64,000 nt of DNA from Sporosarcina sp. P13 (GCF_002743055.1 NZ_PDYM01000014.1:1-64000), one strand, 5' to 3'. Positions 51,335-59,913 are shown, counted from the first letter of the stretch. Notes: a model not told the origin generated them from the sequence alone. Numbers and translations: made by a program.

Positions 51335-51372
51335 ATATGTAGCCTTAGATTGTTATGTCTATGACTACATAT
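51335..51372 (-). terminator. Rho-independent terminator of the monooxygenase operon
   Basis: ATATGTAG pairs with CTACATAT. On the minus strand it continues into TTTTTTTT. It lies 25 bp after the DUF1028 stop and separates the monooxygenase operon from the symporter operon. Confidence 0.75.
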
Positions 51373-51396
51373 GTTATTTACTGTTAATCTTGTAAA

Positions 51397-52080
51397 TTAT
51401 TCATCGCCTAGAACGCCATATGACGGAGCAATTTCGGGTGTGATTGCTCTTATTCGATACTCTTCAGCTTGTGGGCCATAAATTTCCCACGCTCTTTTCA
51501 AATCCTCAAGTGGTTGGTCACTGTAATCCACTCGTAAATCTACAAATGGGAAAGCATCCTCTTGATAAACTAATAAACCGATGGAATGTTCTTGATCCAG
51601 TTCTCCACCCATTTCAAACCCTTTAGAAATAGCAGCAATTAACCGGTCGGCCAACGTGCCTGATGCGTCCAAAAAGGTTTTACCCATCTGTTCTGGAATG
51701 TCAGGATCACTTAATAAATTCCCGATACTTGCAACGTTTTTAGCGGCAAATTCTCCATGCACCCCTAAAGCTTTATTACCTGTAAAAACGGCCGAGTTCC
51801 CGCTAGCATCAACGACGGCTAATTGACGATATTCTCTGAAGGGTGTCGTTTCCTTCATTGCATTAATTGCTGATTCCGCGTCAAAACCATTTTCCAATAC
51901 GTTCAAACCGATATTGGCTAATCTTGGGTCCGTCACGTTTTGCGTTAAAATCGCTCCAACGCCTTGCTTCGCCCACGGACATCTTGCACCTACAGAGGGA
52001 CTGCTCGATGTAACAATAACCCCTAGTGCGCCTGTTTCCTCACATCGACCTGCGACTGAAAATGTATTCGTAAATTTCAT
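51397..52080 (-). CDS. DUF1028-domain protein (Ntn-hydrolase-like)
   Basis: 227 aa. It opens with TFSVAGRCEETGALGVIVTS and continues VGARCPWAKQGVGAILTQNV, the DUF1028 hallmark. Structures of this family have the fold of N-terminal-nucleophile hydrolases, but there is no proven activity. It often sits next to RidA-like and amidohydrolase genes, suggesting an amide or lactam hydrolysis role. Here it ends the operon with the monooxygenase, reductase, FAD synthetase and RidA-like genes. GGAGGG precedes the ATG. Confidence 0.85.
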   Translation of the reverse strand: MKFTNTFSVAGRCEETGALGVIVTSSSPSVGARCPWAKQGVGAILTQNVTDPRLANIGLNVLENGFDAESAINAMKETTPFREYRQLAVVDASGNSAVFTGNKALGVHGEFAAKNVASIGNLLSDPDIPEQMGKTFLDASGTLADRLIAAISKGFEMGGELDQEHSIGLLVYQEDAFPFVDLRVDYSDQPLEDLKRAWEIYGPQAEEYRIRAITPEIAPSYGVLGDE

Positions 52081-52126
52081 GATTACCCTCCATTACATCT
52101 TGTTCAATAGTTTTCTTGCCTATTAT

Positions 52127-52579
52127 TTATTCGCTAATAACTGCTTCAACGTCAATTTCCATCAACATTTCCGGCATTGCAAATCCGCTAACAATAAGTC
52201 CCGTACTACATGGATAGACATCTTTGAAATGCTCAGCGATGACCGGATATACTTTGCTGCGGTCCTCACGCTTCAAAATATAAACTGTCATTTTACAAAT
52301 ATCCTTAACCGATCCACCGGCCTCTTCAATTAACTGCTTTACACAGCGGCAAGCCATATCTGTCTGTGCAGCTACATCATCAATGCCGTGGAAGTTACCT
52401 TCTAAATCGAAGCCTGTTTGACCACGAAGAAAAATACGATTACCTGCGCGGACAGCCATACTTAGCTCATTGACAATATGGTGTTCAGGCTTTCCTAGAT
52501 CTGAAGGATAATATTCATCCGTTTTAAACTTTCTGAAACGTTGGATCTCCACTTTTTTTGTATCTTCATAAATTGTCAT
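52127..52579 (-). CDS. RidA-family protein lacking the usual catalytic Arg
   Basis: 150 aa of the RidA/YjgF/UK114 fold, normally a trimer: NRIFLRGQTGFDLEGNFHG, then QTDMACRCVKQLIEEAGGSV and MTVYILKRED. Canonical RidA has an Arg in a PARST motif that holds the imine carboxylate. Here the matching place reads PCSTGLIVSG, so the Arg is missing and it belongs to a divergent Rid subgroup. It may hydrolyse a different enamine or amide, or bind an intermediate. The start overlaps the FAD-synthetase stop as ATGA. Confidence 0.85.
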   Translation of the reverse strand: MTIYEDTKKVEIQRFRKFKTDEYYPSDLGKPEHHIVNELSMAVRAGNRIFLRGQTGFDLEGNFHGIDDVAAQTDMACRCVKQLIEEAGGSVKDICKMTVYILKREDRSKVYPVIAEHFKDVYPCSTGLIVSGFAMPEMLMEIDVEAVISE

Positions 52580-53178
52580 TTGTATCTTCCTCCACTTTTT
52601 AAGGTATTTGTAACTAATCTTTTCTCGTTCTGTTGAACAATTGGCTTAAGATGATTCCACCCTAGTAACCGATTGGCTTCATCAACTTCTCCTTTTAAGA
52701 ATAATTCACGAATACGTGTAGATGAAATGGTTTTTCCTGCACTACACAGCACCGGATCCAAAATGAACACTTCAAAATACTTTCGTAATGTATTCACATC
52801 ACCTTCACGTCCTCTTCCAAAACGAAAATCATGCCCCTCGAAAATTTCCACTGGATTTAAATTTATCAATTCCTGTAGAAATCGCTCAACACCCTGTGAT
52901 ATATAATCCGCATTGAATTGCGCAACAACCACGTGATCTACACCCAACTTTTCAAGCATTGCTAATTTCTCAGGCAGTGAAGTTAGTAATTTCACATGCT
53001 GGAAGAAAACTTTTGGCGGCGGGTCGAATGTATACACGACAAGTGGCACACCCAATTCCACAGCCTGCTTACGAGCTTGCTTCACTAATGTTTGGTGGCC
53101 AATATGTAGTCCATCTAACGCACCGATAGTTAGGACACACTCCGAAAGCTTTAATGTTTTGGATTTATGAACTTGCAT
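52576..53178 (-). CDS. Stand-alone FAD synthetase (FMN adenylyltransferase domain)
   Basis: 200 aa. The ATG at 53178 has GAGGTG upstream; a GTG three codons earlier overlaps the site. It matches only the N-terminal half of RibF/RibC: VLTIGALDGLHIGHQTLVKQ with the HIGH-like nucleotidyltransferase motif, VYTFDPPPKVFF, and ISSTRIRELFLKGEV with the STRIR motif. The riboflavin-kinase domain is absent (RibF is about 310 aa). It converts FMN to FAD, presumably to supply the adjacent FAD-dependent monooxygenase. It is coupled to the RidA-like gene. Confidence 0.9.
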   Translation of the reverse strand: MQVHKSKTLKLSECVLTIGALDGLHIGHQTLVKQARKQAVELGVPLVVYTFDPPPKVFFQHVKLLTSLPEKLAMLEKLGVDHVVVAQFNADYISQGVERFLQELINLNPVEIFEGHDFRFGRGREGDVNTLRKYFEVFILDPVLCSAGKTISSTRIRELFLKGEVDEANRLLGWNHLKPIVQQNEKRLVTNTLKSGGRYK

Positions 53179-53249
53179 GTATGACACCTCTTCCCTTTAG
53201 TTTTTCTTACACTAGTTGTGCTGTCCCACACTCGCGGGACAGCATATCA

Positions 53250-54710
53250 TTAGGGTTGGAGTACTAATGAAGACGATAGGTTCGCTGCTTTCATCACCAT
53301 TTCACGATTTGGAGTCAAATCGTAATTGTTAAAGACGGCTGCATGTTGCGCGAATGGCGGACTTTGTGCAAACAATTCAAATGTAATTTGGTGACCTGCA
53401 TAGGACGAGTTCAGCATGTCTCGTGCAAAGTAAAGCAATTTCGCACGTTCTTCTGCACTCCACTCACCAACAGAATAAAATCTATCAATATATTCCTTGA
53501 TTTGTGGATCCTTCATAGTTTCCATGTCAGGTGTCACAGCCAATTGTCCACCTACCAACTCACGTGCCAAATGGGCCATTTCAGGGAAATGTTTTAGTGC
53601 AAACACACGACCTGTATATAGAAGAGACTGGTTTGGCATCATTAATCCGCCTGATGATAATTGTGCTTCCGAAACAGCAGCTGTCAGGTGGGCATTAATC
53701 GTTTCACGATAGTTGATCAGCTCGGAAAGTTTTTGCTGAACTGCGGGGATCTTCGTCAGACCCGTTTGTTCGACATTTAGTAATGCAGCACCAATTAGAT
53801 AATCCGCTCTTCTTAAAATTCGTAGTACATAGTTGTAAGAAGAATAACGGTGTACCGTTTCACGAATATATTTCGCTGACTCCAAATTACGGTGGAATAA
53901 CACATTCTCCCAAGGTATTAGCACGTCATCAAAAATCAACAACGTATCAATCTCTTCAAACTTACTAGACAATGGATAGTTTACTGGATCTTTTCCAGCT
54001 CCAACAGGAGATCGGCAAATATGTTTCAAACCTGGGGATCCCATATCACAAATGAATCCAACTGCATAGTTTTCCATATTGACACTGGAATTTGACCAGT
54101 TGGAAATCGTCGGTTTTACGAATGCTTGGTGTGCATAAGCAGCGGCTGTTTCAAACTTTGCACCACGCACGACAATTCCTTTATCATTTTCAGCTACGAT
54201 ATGGAGAAGTGTTCCACCATCTTCACCGTTGATTAACTTACTGCGGTCTCCTTTTGGGTCCGTGTTGGCTGAAACGTGGAATAAATCTTCTTTCGCCACA
54301 CGCGCAACATGATGTTTAATATTTTGTGCATAAGTCGGGTCAATTTCATTCAAACGGTCTTGTGCGTCATATAGTGACCACATTTCACCAATTGTTTCAT
54401 CCCCTACACGGTAGACAACACCACCAAGATCGTCCAAAACGGTTTCTACATACGTACGAATACCTTTTAGATCATCCTTTGTTTTTGGTAGTTTAAATGC
54501 ACGGCAAATTTCATCACCATCTGAAAGCTTAACAGTCAATTTGTCCTTGTACTTCGCTTCATGGTTCATATCATACATACGCGCTTTTACATCGATGATT
54601 GGCTTGAATGCCGGATGATTTGCAATGTCATATACTCTTTCTCCGTCAATATATACTTCTCTGCCATCATTAAGTGATCTGCGGTAATCGTCTCCTGTTA
54701 ATAAAGCCAT
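53250..54710 (-). CDS. HpaB-type flavin-dependent monooxygenase, large component
   Basis: 486-aa member of the 4-hydroxyphenylacetate 3-hydroxylase (HpaB/PvcC) family, with an acyl-CoA-dehydrogenase fold. It starts LLTGDDYRRSLNDGREVYID. EDLFHVSANTDPKGDRSKL matches the family block holding the substrate-binding His and the DRS turn. IFDDVLIPWENVLFHRN is the second signature and QLAVTPDMETMKDPQIKEYI lies near the flavin site. It uses FADH2 delivered by a separate reductase to oxygenate phenols or N-heteroaromatics. The substrate is not predictable. It is second in the operon, 37 nt after the reductase fusion gene. Confidence 0.92.
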   Translation of the reverse strand: MALLTGDDYRRSLNDGREVYIDGERVYDIANHPAFKPIIDVKARMYDMNHEAKYKDKLTVKLSDGDEICRAFKLPKTKDDLKGIRTYVETVLDDLGGVVYRVGDETIGEMWSLYDAQDRLNEIDPTYAQNIKHHVARVAKEDLFHVSANTDPKGDRSKLINGEDGGTLLHIVAENDKGIVVRGAKFETAAAYAHQAFVKPTISNWSNSSVNMENYAVGFICDMGSPGLKHICRSPVGAGKDPVNYPLSSKFEEIDTLLIFDDVLIPWENVLFHRNLESAKYIRETVHRYSSYNYVLRILRRADYLIGAALLNVEQTGLTKIPAVQQKLSELINYRETINAHLTAAVSEAQLSSGGLMMPNQSLLYTGRVFALKHFPEMAHLARELVGGQLAVTPDMETMKDPQIKEYIDRFYSVGEWSAEERAKLLYFARDMLNSSYAGHQITFELFAQSPPFAQHAAVFNNYDLTPNREMVMKAANLSSSLVLQP

Positions 54711-54747
54711 TTAAATTCCTCCCTGGGTATCTGATTTTAAAGTGTAA

Positions 54748-55923
54748 TTAAATACTGCCACCTGCGTGACTAATAATGTATTTACCTAGTTTTTTTGCTT
54801 CTTCTGTATGCTGTTTGACAATAGATTTAGCTGCTTCCTTATCTCCTGCTTCATACGCTTTCAATAACGCTACATGATCATCGGCCAGTTTATTCAGCTC
54901 TTCTCGTGCAGTACTACTATTTTCTTCAAATGCTACTCGCAAAGCACTGCTCATAACCGCTTCAGCCGTCAGGCGACGATAGGAGTCTAGCAAAGTAGCA
55001 TTATTCGTTAAAGCAATCGTATAATCATGGAGCGAAATATTCGCCTCGATATATTTGTCAATATCTGTAATCCCATTTTCTTTATCTGCTAACGTTTCTT
55101 CTACACGACTTCTGAAATCAGACAGTTCCTTAGTAGTTAGATTGCCAACTGTCTTTTCAATCGCCGCAACTTCTAGTGCACAACGTGTTTCCAAAGCTTC
55201 CGTTAACATCTCAATACTGAGCGGAGTAACGGAGAAATCGCCAGTTTCACTTCGTTTAATTAATCCTTCGCCTTCTAATTTGGTAAGGGCGTAATAGATT
55301 ACTTGTCTTGGAACTTCTAATGTTTCTGTCAAACTCGCAACACTGAATGGCTCCTTTAGTTGGAAATCTCTTTTTAACACTTTACTTCGTAGATCTAAAT
55401 AAACCATTTCATCATTGTGTGAAATGAAGCGCCCGAACTTTCCACGGTAGTAGGTTAATGGATTACGTTCTTCAGAATCTGCATGTATAACTTCTGCGAG
55501 GAACACAGAATGTGTACCGCCTGTCACTTCTTGTACGACCCTGCACTCCAGATGAGCAAGTGTATCTTTTAAAATTGGCTCACCCAGTTTTCCTTCAACC
55601 GTTTCAATACCTTTGAATTTGTCTGATGACGGTCTAGCAAACTGTAATGCAATGTCTCCCTGATCTTCATGCAGTATGTTCACACCAAAAACCTTTGCTT
55701 CCGAAATTGCATTACAAGTTCCAGTCGCTTGGTTGATACAAACTAACAACATGGGAGGATCAACCGATAATGAGGAAACCGCACTTGCTGTCACCCCGTA
55801 ATTGACCCCTTCATGCTTCGTTGTAATTACCGTAACACCGCTAGTAAAATGTCCGATCACGTCCCGAAAGACTAAGTTATCGACCTTTTCTAGCTTTCCG
55901 TTTCCACTAATTTTTGTTCCCAT
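54748..55923 (-). CDS. Flavin reductase fused to a GntR/FCD sensor-regulator
   Basis: 391-aa fusion. Residues about 15-165 are an HpaC-type flavin reductase: FTSGVTVITTKHEGVNYGVT, SSLSVDPPMLLVCIN, FGVNILHEDQGDIALQFARP and NPLTYYRGKFGRF. Residues about 175-230 form a GntR winged helix (PFSVASLTETLEVPRQVIYY, then LTKLEGEGLIKRSE). Residues about 235-385 are an FCD ligand domain, with putative metal/ligand residues in EANISLHDYTIAL and NKLADDHVALLKAYEAGDKE. It supplies FADH2 to the monooxygenase and may sense the substrate, either to regulate reductase activity or the operon. First gene of the operon. Confidence 0.9.
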   Translation of the reverse strand: MGTKISGNGKLEKVDNLVFRDVIGHFTSGVTVITTKHEGVNYGVTASAVSSLSVDPPMLLVCINQATGTCNAISEAKVFGVNILHEDQGDIALQFARPSSDKFKGIETVEGKLGEPILKDTLAHLECRVVQEVTGGTHSVFLAEVIHADSEERNPLTYYRGKFGRFISHNDEMVYLDLRSKVLKRDFQLKEPFSVASLTETLEVPRQVIYYALTKLEGEGLIKRSETGDFSVTPLSIEMLTEALETRCALEVAAIEKTVGNLTTKELSDFRSRVEETLADKENGITDIDKYIEANISLHDYTIALTNNATLLDSYRRLTAEAVMSSALRVAFEENSSTAREELNKLADDHVALLKAYEAGDKEAAKSIVKQHTEEAKKLGKYIISHAGGSI

Positions 55924-56630
55924 CTTAATCCCTCCTAAACTAATATACGGACATAATCCTTAATTAGTCCTTTATTGGCTAAAAAAATATAAAGTCTACA
56001 TCTCTCTTTAAAAGTAAAGCGGATCGGGTTTCCTCAATGTGGAATAATTACCGTATAACGCCTTAAAAATAATATACTGATTACTTAAAATATTGTCAAC
56101 AGTTATTTTAGTTTTTTTACTTTTAGATTCCACTAATAGCGAGCTTATTTGAAAACGGTTTCATTTATTCCCAAAATCAATAGGATAATTCAAACGATTC
56201 TATTTACAATTGTAAATAATATCATATGACACAATGAGTTTTGACTAGTATACATTCACCCCTTAAAAGCCAATGTCCTTAAGTAGACCGTATAATGGTC
56301 ATAAAATAGAGAACTTTTAAACTGGCCAATTGAATAAATACCAGTCACTGAACTCTCTTGTTACTAATATACAATACTATTTTTAATTGTCAACAACTTT
56401 TCACATAATTAAGAAAATTATATTAATACAAATAAACATACAGTTACCAACAATTCTTTTTCCCCTTAACAGACTAGTCCAAGTAATTATTTTCATTTGA
56501 TTCTTATAGTATCTTACGTGTATTCTTGTAGTAATGCGAATGTCCTTTTTACAACTATTAAGGAATTCACCTTAAATAATAGTAAAAAAATGGATACGGA
56601 TTGCTTGCAAATGATGAATGGAGGGTATCT
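55924..56630. other. Long AT-rich divergent regulatory region
   Basis: 707 bp without a gene between the reductase-fusion operon and the AbgA-type gene. It holds a perfect cre (56150-56163), three TAATATAC motifs (near 55939, 56071 and 56363) and a TAGTATACA stretch near 56246 that resembles FCD-type operators. AAGGACTAATTAAGG and GGATTATGTCC near 55950 are repeated-looking. No single promoter is strong enough to call. The length suggests several regulators act here. Confidence 0.45.
56150..56163. promoter_or_regulatory. CcpA cre site in the catabolic-island control region
   Basis: TGAAAACGGTTTCA matches TGNAANCGNWNNCA at every defined position and is nearly palindromic. It lies between the two divergent catabolic units, 227 bp from the reductase fusion start and 468 bp from the AbgA-type start. 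Confidence 0.7.
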
Positions 56631-57962
56631 ATGAATAATCGACTTTCGGAAATGGTTGAGGACATAAAGGATCTATTGATTGAATGGCGTCGTGATTTCC
56701 ATACATACGCCGAAGCTGGATGGGTTGAATTTCGGACAGCTTCTCTGATTGCCTCACGACTATCTACTTGGGGGTATGAAGTACGTGCAGGACGTGAGGT
56801 AATGGATGAAAGTACACGAATGGGCGTTCCTGACCAAGCCTATTTGGAACAACAATTTGATCGAGCCCTTCAACAAGGGGCTGATACAGAATGGGTTTCA
56901 CAATTACGCTTTGGCTTTACTGGCGTTGTCGGCACTTTAGATACAGGTAGGCCGGGTCCAACCATTGGATTACGTTTTGATATGGATGCCCTAGACCTGC
57001 AAGAGTCCTTTGATGAAAGTCATTTTCCAGTAAAGGAAAAGTTCACTTCCGTTAACAACCGAATGATGCATGCGTGCGGTCATGATGCACATATGGCAAT
57101 AGGACTTGGCATCGCTTCCCTTTTAGCCGAATTAAAGACTAGTTTGAACGGTAAATTTAAACTTATTTTTCAACCTGCTGAAGAAGGAGTTCGTGGAGCA
57201 AAGTCGATGGTTGAAGCTGGAGTTGTTGACGACGTAGATATTTTCATTTCCCAACATATTGGTCTTGGTGCTGAACTAGGTGAATTCGTTTGCAGTGATC
57301 TAGGATTTCTAGCCACTACAAAATTGAATGTTAGTTTTCTAGGAAAAGCCGCACATGCTGGAGCAAATCCTGAAGAAGGCAAAAATGCTTTATTAGCCGC
57401 AGCAACAGCGACCTTAAATATGCATGCCATCTCTCCCCACAGTTCAGGAGAATCACGAATCAATGTTGGGGTTTTACACGCAGGCACCGGACGCAATATT
57501 ATTCCAAATAAGGCAGACCTTCAAGTAGAAACTCGTGGCGCAACAACAGAAATAAATGAATATATGTATGAACGCATGAGAAAAATCGTGCAGGCTGCCG
57601 GAGATATGTATGAGGTCGAAACGAATATAGAAGAAGTCGGGTCAGCACCAACATGTACACCTAGTGAACATTTAGTAGCAGTCTTACGAAAGAAAGCTAA
57701 AACCGTGAAAGGTATCCAAAAAATCACGAGTACTTTTACTTCTGGTGGCTCTGAAGATGCTACCTATATGATGTCACGGGTTAAAGAAAACGGTGGGCAG
57801 GCTGCTTATGTAGTGTTTGGGACGACACTGAGTGCAGGTCATCATAATGAAAAGTTCGATATTGATGAAGAAGTCATACCATTAGCTGTAAAAACATTAG
57901 TACATTGTATCACGCAATTCGATACTTCATTAGCACCGTCAAACAGAGGTGAATTACTATGA
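56631..57962 (+). CDS. M20-family amidohydrolase, AbgA/p-aminobenzoyl-glutamate hydrolase-like
   Basis: 443 aa. The ATG at 56631 has GGAGGG 5 nt upstream; the earlier one at 56601 has no site. Opening WRRDFHTYAEAGWVEFRTAS with an extra insertion (VMDESTRMGVPDQAYLEQQF) is characteristic of AbgA rather than hippuricase. Metal ligands lie in MMHACGHDAHMAIGLG and LIFQPAEEGVRG, and the C-terminal His in FGTTLSAGHHNEKFDIDEE. AbgA/B cleave p-aminobenzoyl-glutamate; relatives cleave other aryl-amino acid conjugates. Here it may release an aromatic acid plus aspartate, which would fit the aspartase gene nearby. It overlaps the next gene as ATGA. Confidence 0.88.
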   Translation: MNNRLSEMVEDIKDLLIEWRRDFHTYAEAGWVEFRTASLIASRLSTWGYEVRAGREVMDESTRMGVPDQAYLEQQFDRALQQGADTEWVSQLRFGFTGVVGTLDTGRPGPTIGLRFDMDALDLQESFDESHFPVKEKFTSVNNRMMHACGHDAHMAIGLGIASLLAELKTSLNGKFKLIFQPAEEGVRGAKSMVEAGVVDDVDIFISQHIGLGAELGEFVCSDLGFLATTKLNVSFLGKAAHAGANPEEGKNALLAAATATLNMHAISPHSSGESRINVGVLHAGTGRNIIPNKADLQVETRGATTEINEYMYERMRKIVQAAGDMYEVETNIEEVGSAPTCTPSEHLVAVLRKKAKTVKGIQKITSTFTSGGSEDATYMMSRVKENGGQAAYVVFGTTLSAGHHNEKFDIDEEVIPLAVKTLVHCITQFDTSLAPSNRGELL

Positions 57963-59281
57963 AAACTAGAGTAGGAATTGTCGGACCTAAAGACAGTGTA
58001 AAAGTTATGACGGACATCGCGAAGGAATTTGAGGATCAGATGATCCCTGTTTGTTTTGGGTATAACAATGCGATTGAAACAACAGAAATCGTAGAAAAAA
58101 ACCAACATATTATTGATATTTGGATTTTTTCTGGACTTACACCCTATTCTCTCGCAAAAAAAAGTACATCTAATCAGCTCTTTTTCTATTTACGTTTGAA
58201 TGGTTCTAGTTTAACAAAAACACTATTGAATATCGTTTATAAAAGTAAAAACGATTTACGTAACGTTAGTTTTGATATGTTGGAAGAGCGTGATATCTCT
58301 GAGACATACCGCTCCTTAAATATTTCATATGAACAATGCCATCGTTATGAATACCGCGGAGTTACACCTATCGATCAGATCACGGCATTTCATTCAACGC
58401 TCTACAACGAGGGCAAAGTATCCGTTTGTGTAACTTGTTTGAGTGATGTCTATGAAGCATTGACTTCCAAAGGGATTCCTGTATACAGAGTTACGCCTAC
58501 TTTGGCAAACGTTCGAACAACATTTAAATCTGCATTACAGCAATGGGAAGCCCTCCATTTTAAACAATCTCAGTTAACAGTAATGTTAATATCAATTGAT
58601 AATATTAATAAAATTGAGAAGCCCCATTCATTTTCTTATGATATACATCGTTTGAATTTAGAATTGCAATCAGCGATTCTAACATTCACTGAATCTATAT
58701 CCGGCTCATTTTTATCCATTGGTACTGGGACGTTTATTATATTTTCTACTAGAGGTTCCCTGCGAAATGCGGGTGATCAAAGTGTACGACTGTTGGACAG
58801 TTTATCCTTAATTACAGATTTTCCATCGAATATTGGAATAGGCTTTGGTGACTCCGCTTTAGCCGCTGAAGAAAACGCAAGATTAGCGTTATTGCATGCA
58901 CAAAACTATAATTCGAATAGTGCCTTTTTGGTCGAAAATAACGGAATGGTAAAAGGACCACTTAATAAATCTAAAAGTATTTCTTTTGAGTTCAGGAATG
59001 AAGATGAAGATATCGGCAATAGACTAAAAGAGTGCGGTGTTTCTATTACCTCCTTCAATAAAATTATGTCTGTTCAACGAAACTTGGGCAAACACGCAAT
59101 CACTGCAGCAGATATTGCTGAATGGTTGAAAATGACCGAACGTAATGCTCGCCGACTACTTAATAACCTGACGAATGCTGGTATCGCAAAAGTCATTGGA
59201 CAGGAAGCGCCCGCAACGAGAGGACGCCCCCGCAATGTGTACCAAGTAGGATTAGATTATTTATCTAATGTATCCGAATAG
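57959..59281 (+). CDS. Transcriptional regulator with degenerate GGDEF-like domain and C-terminal winged helix
   Basis: 440 aa. The N-terminal part (about 1-190) is unrecognised, without membrane helices, and may bind a ligand (TRVGIVGPKDSVKVMTDIAK). The middle (about 200-330) is a degenerate nucleotide-cyclase/GGDEF-like fold: LTVMLISIDNINK and the GIGFGDSALAAEENARLALL segment, as in PucR-type proteins. The C-terminal DNA-binding helix-turn-helix is TAADIAEWLKMTERNARRLL, followed by RGRPRNVYQVG. Coupled to the AbgA-type gene by ATGA, it is the likely regulator of the island. Catalytic diguanylate cyclase residues are absent. Confidence 0.7.
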   Translation: MKTRVGIVGPKDSVKVMTDIAKEFEDQMIPVCFGYNNAIETTEIVEKNQHIIDIWIFSGLTPYSLAKKSTSNQLFFYLRLNGSSLTKTLLNIVYKSKNDLRNVSFDMLEERDISETYRSLNISYEQCHRYEYRGVTPIDQITAFHSTLYNEGKVSVCVTCLSDVYEALTSKGIPVYRVTPTLANVRTTFKSALQQWEALHFKQSQLTVMLISIDNINKIEKPHSFSYDIHRLNLELQSAILTFTESISGSFLSIGTGTFIIFSTRGSLRNAGDQSVRLLDSLSLITDFPSNIGIGFGDSALAAEENARLALLHAQNYNSNSAFLVENNGMVKGPLNKSKSISFEFRNEDEDIGNRLKECGVSITSFNKIMSVQRNLGKHAITAADIAEWLKMTERNARRLLNNLTNAGIAKVIGQEAPATRGRPRNVYQVGLDYLSNVSE

Positions 59282-59293
59282 GACAACATAGCC

Positions 59294-59339
59294 AGAGCAT
59301 GTGCAAATTGTTTAAGAACTTTGCACATGCTCTTATTTT
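59294..59339 (+). terminator. Rho-independent terminator of the AbgA-regulator operon
   Basis: AGAGCATGTGCAAA and TTTGCACATGCTCT are perfect 14-bp arms around a 12-nt loop, followed by TATTTTG. Confidence 0.85.
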
Positions 59340-59467
59340 GTTACAAGACAATCCATATGACCTTAATAATAGTTTGACAACTTAGAATGTTTTGTGTACC
59401 CTGATAATTGTAATACAAAGAATTATGTAATGAAGTGTTCACCAAAAATCAAAAGGAGCTGTTTAGT

Positions 59468-59674
59468 ATGCCATTTGTCCACATTAAAATGATTGAGGAG
59501 CGTTGCACTCCCGAAAAAAAAGAAATTATGATCAAAGAGGTAACTGATTTAATCGCTGGTATTTTGGAGCAGGATGTAGAAACGGTGCGTGTTCAACTTG
59601 AAGAAATGCGACCTGAAGATTGGGGTATTGCCGGAGAATCTGTTAAAAAACGAACTGAAAAAAGCCTGACATAA
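59468..59674 (+). CDS. 4-oxalocrotonate tautomerase-family protein
   Basis: 68 aa from the ATG at 59468, which follows AAGGAG; the longer reading from 59435 would bury the essential N-terminal proline. After Met removal, Pro1 in PFVHIKMIEERCTPEKKE is the catalytic base. VTDLIAGILEQDVETVRVQL matches the helix and second strand of the family. It converts dienols or 2-hydroxymuconate-like products to enones, in line with ring breakdown by the nearby monooxygenase. A TTGACA at 59374 may be its -35, but the -10 is poor. Confidence 0.88.
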   Translation: MPFVHIKMIEERCTPEKKEIMIKEVTDLIAGILEQDVETVRVQLEEMRPEDWGIAGESVKKRTEKSLT

Positions 59675-59913
59675 CTAGTTTTTATACCTAATTTCGGTAT
59701 ATTAAGGGACAATATCCGATTGTAAATTATACCTATTTGTTCTTGATATATAGGTTCGTTTTTATACAAATGGATATGACGGAAGGTACCTACGCGTGAA
59801 ACGATCATGATTGTTAAATTTTTTTGAATCATGATTTTTTTCGCTCAGGCACCTTACCCTAATCCCCTTCATTTCTAAATTCACTTATCCTTCTTATTGA
59901 AGGGACCTCCGAA

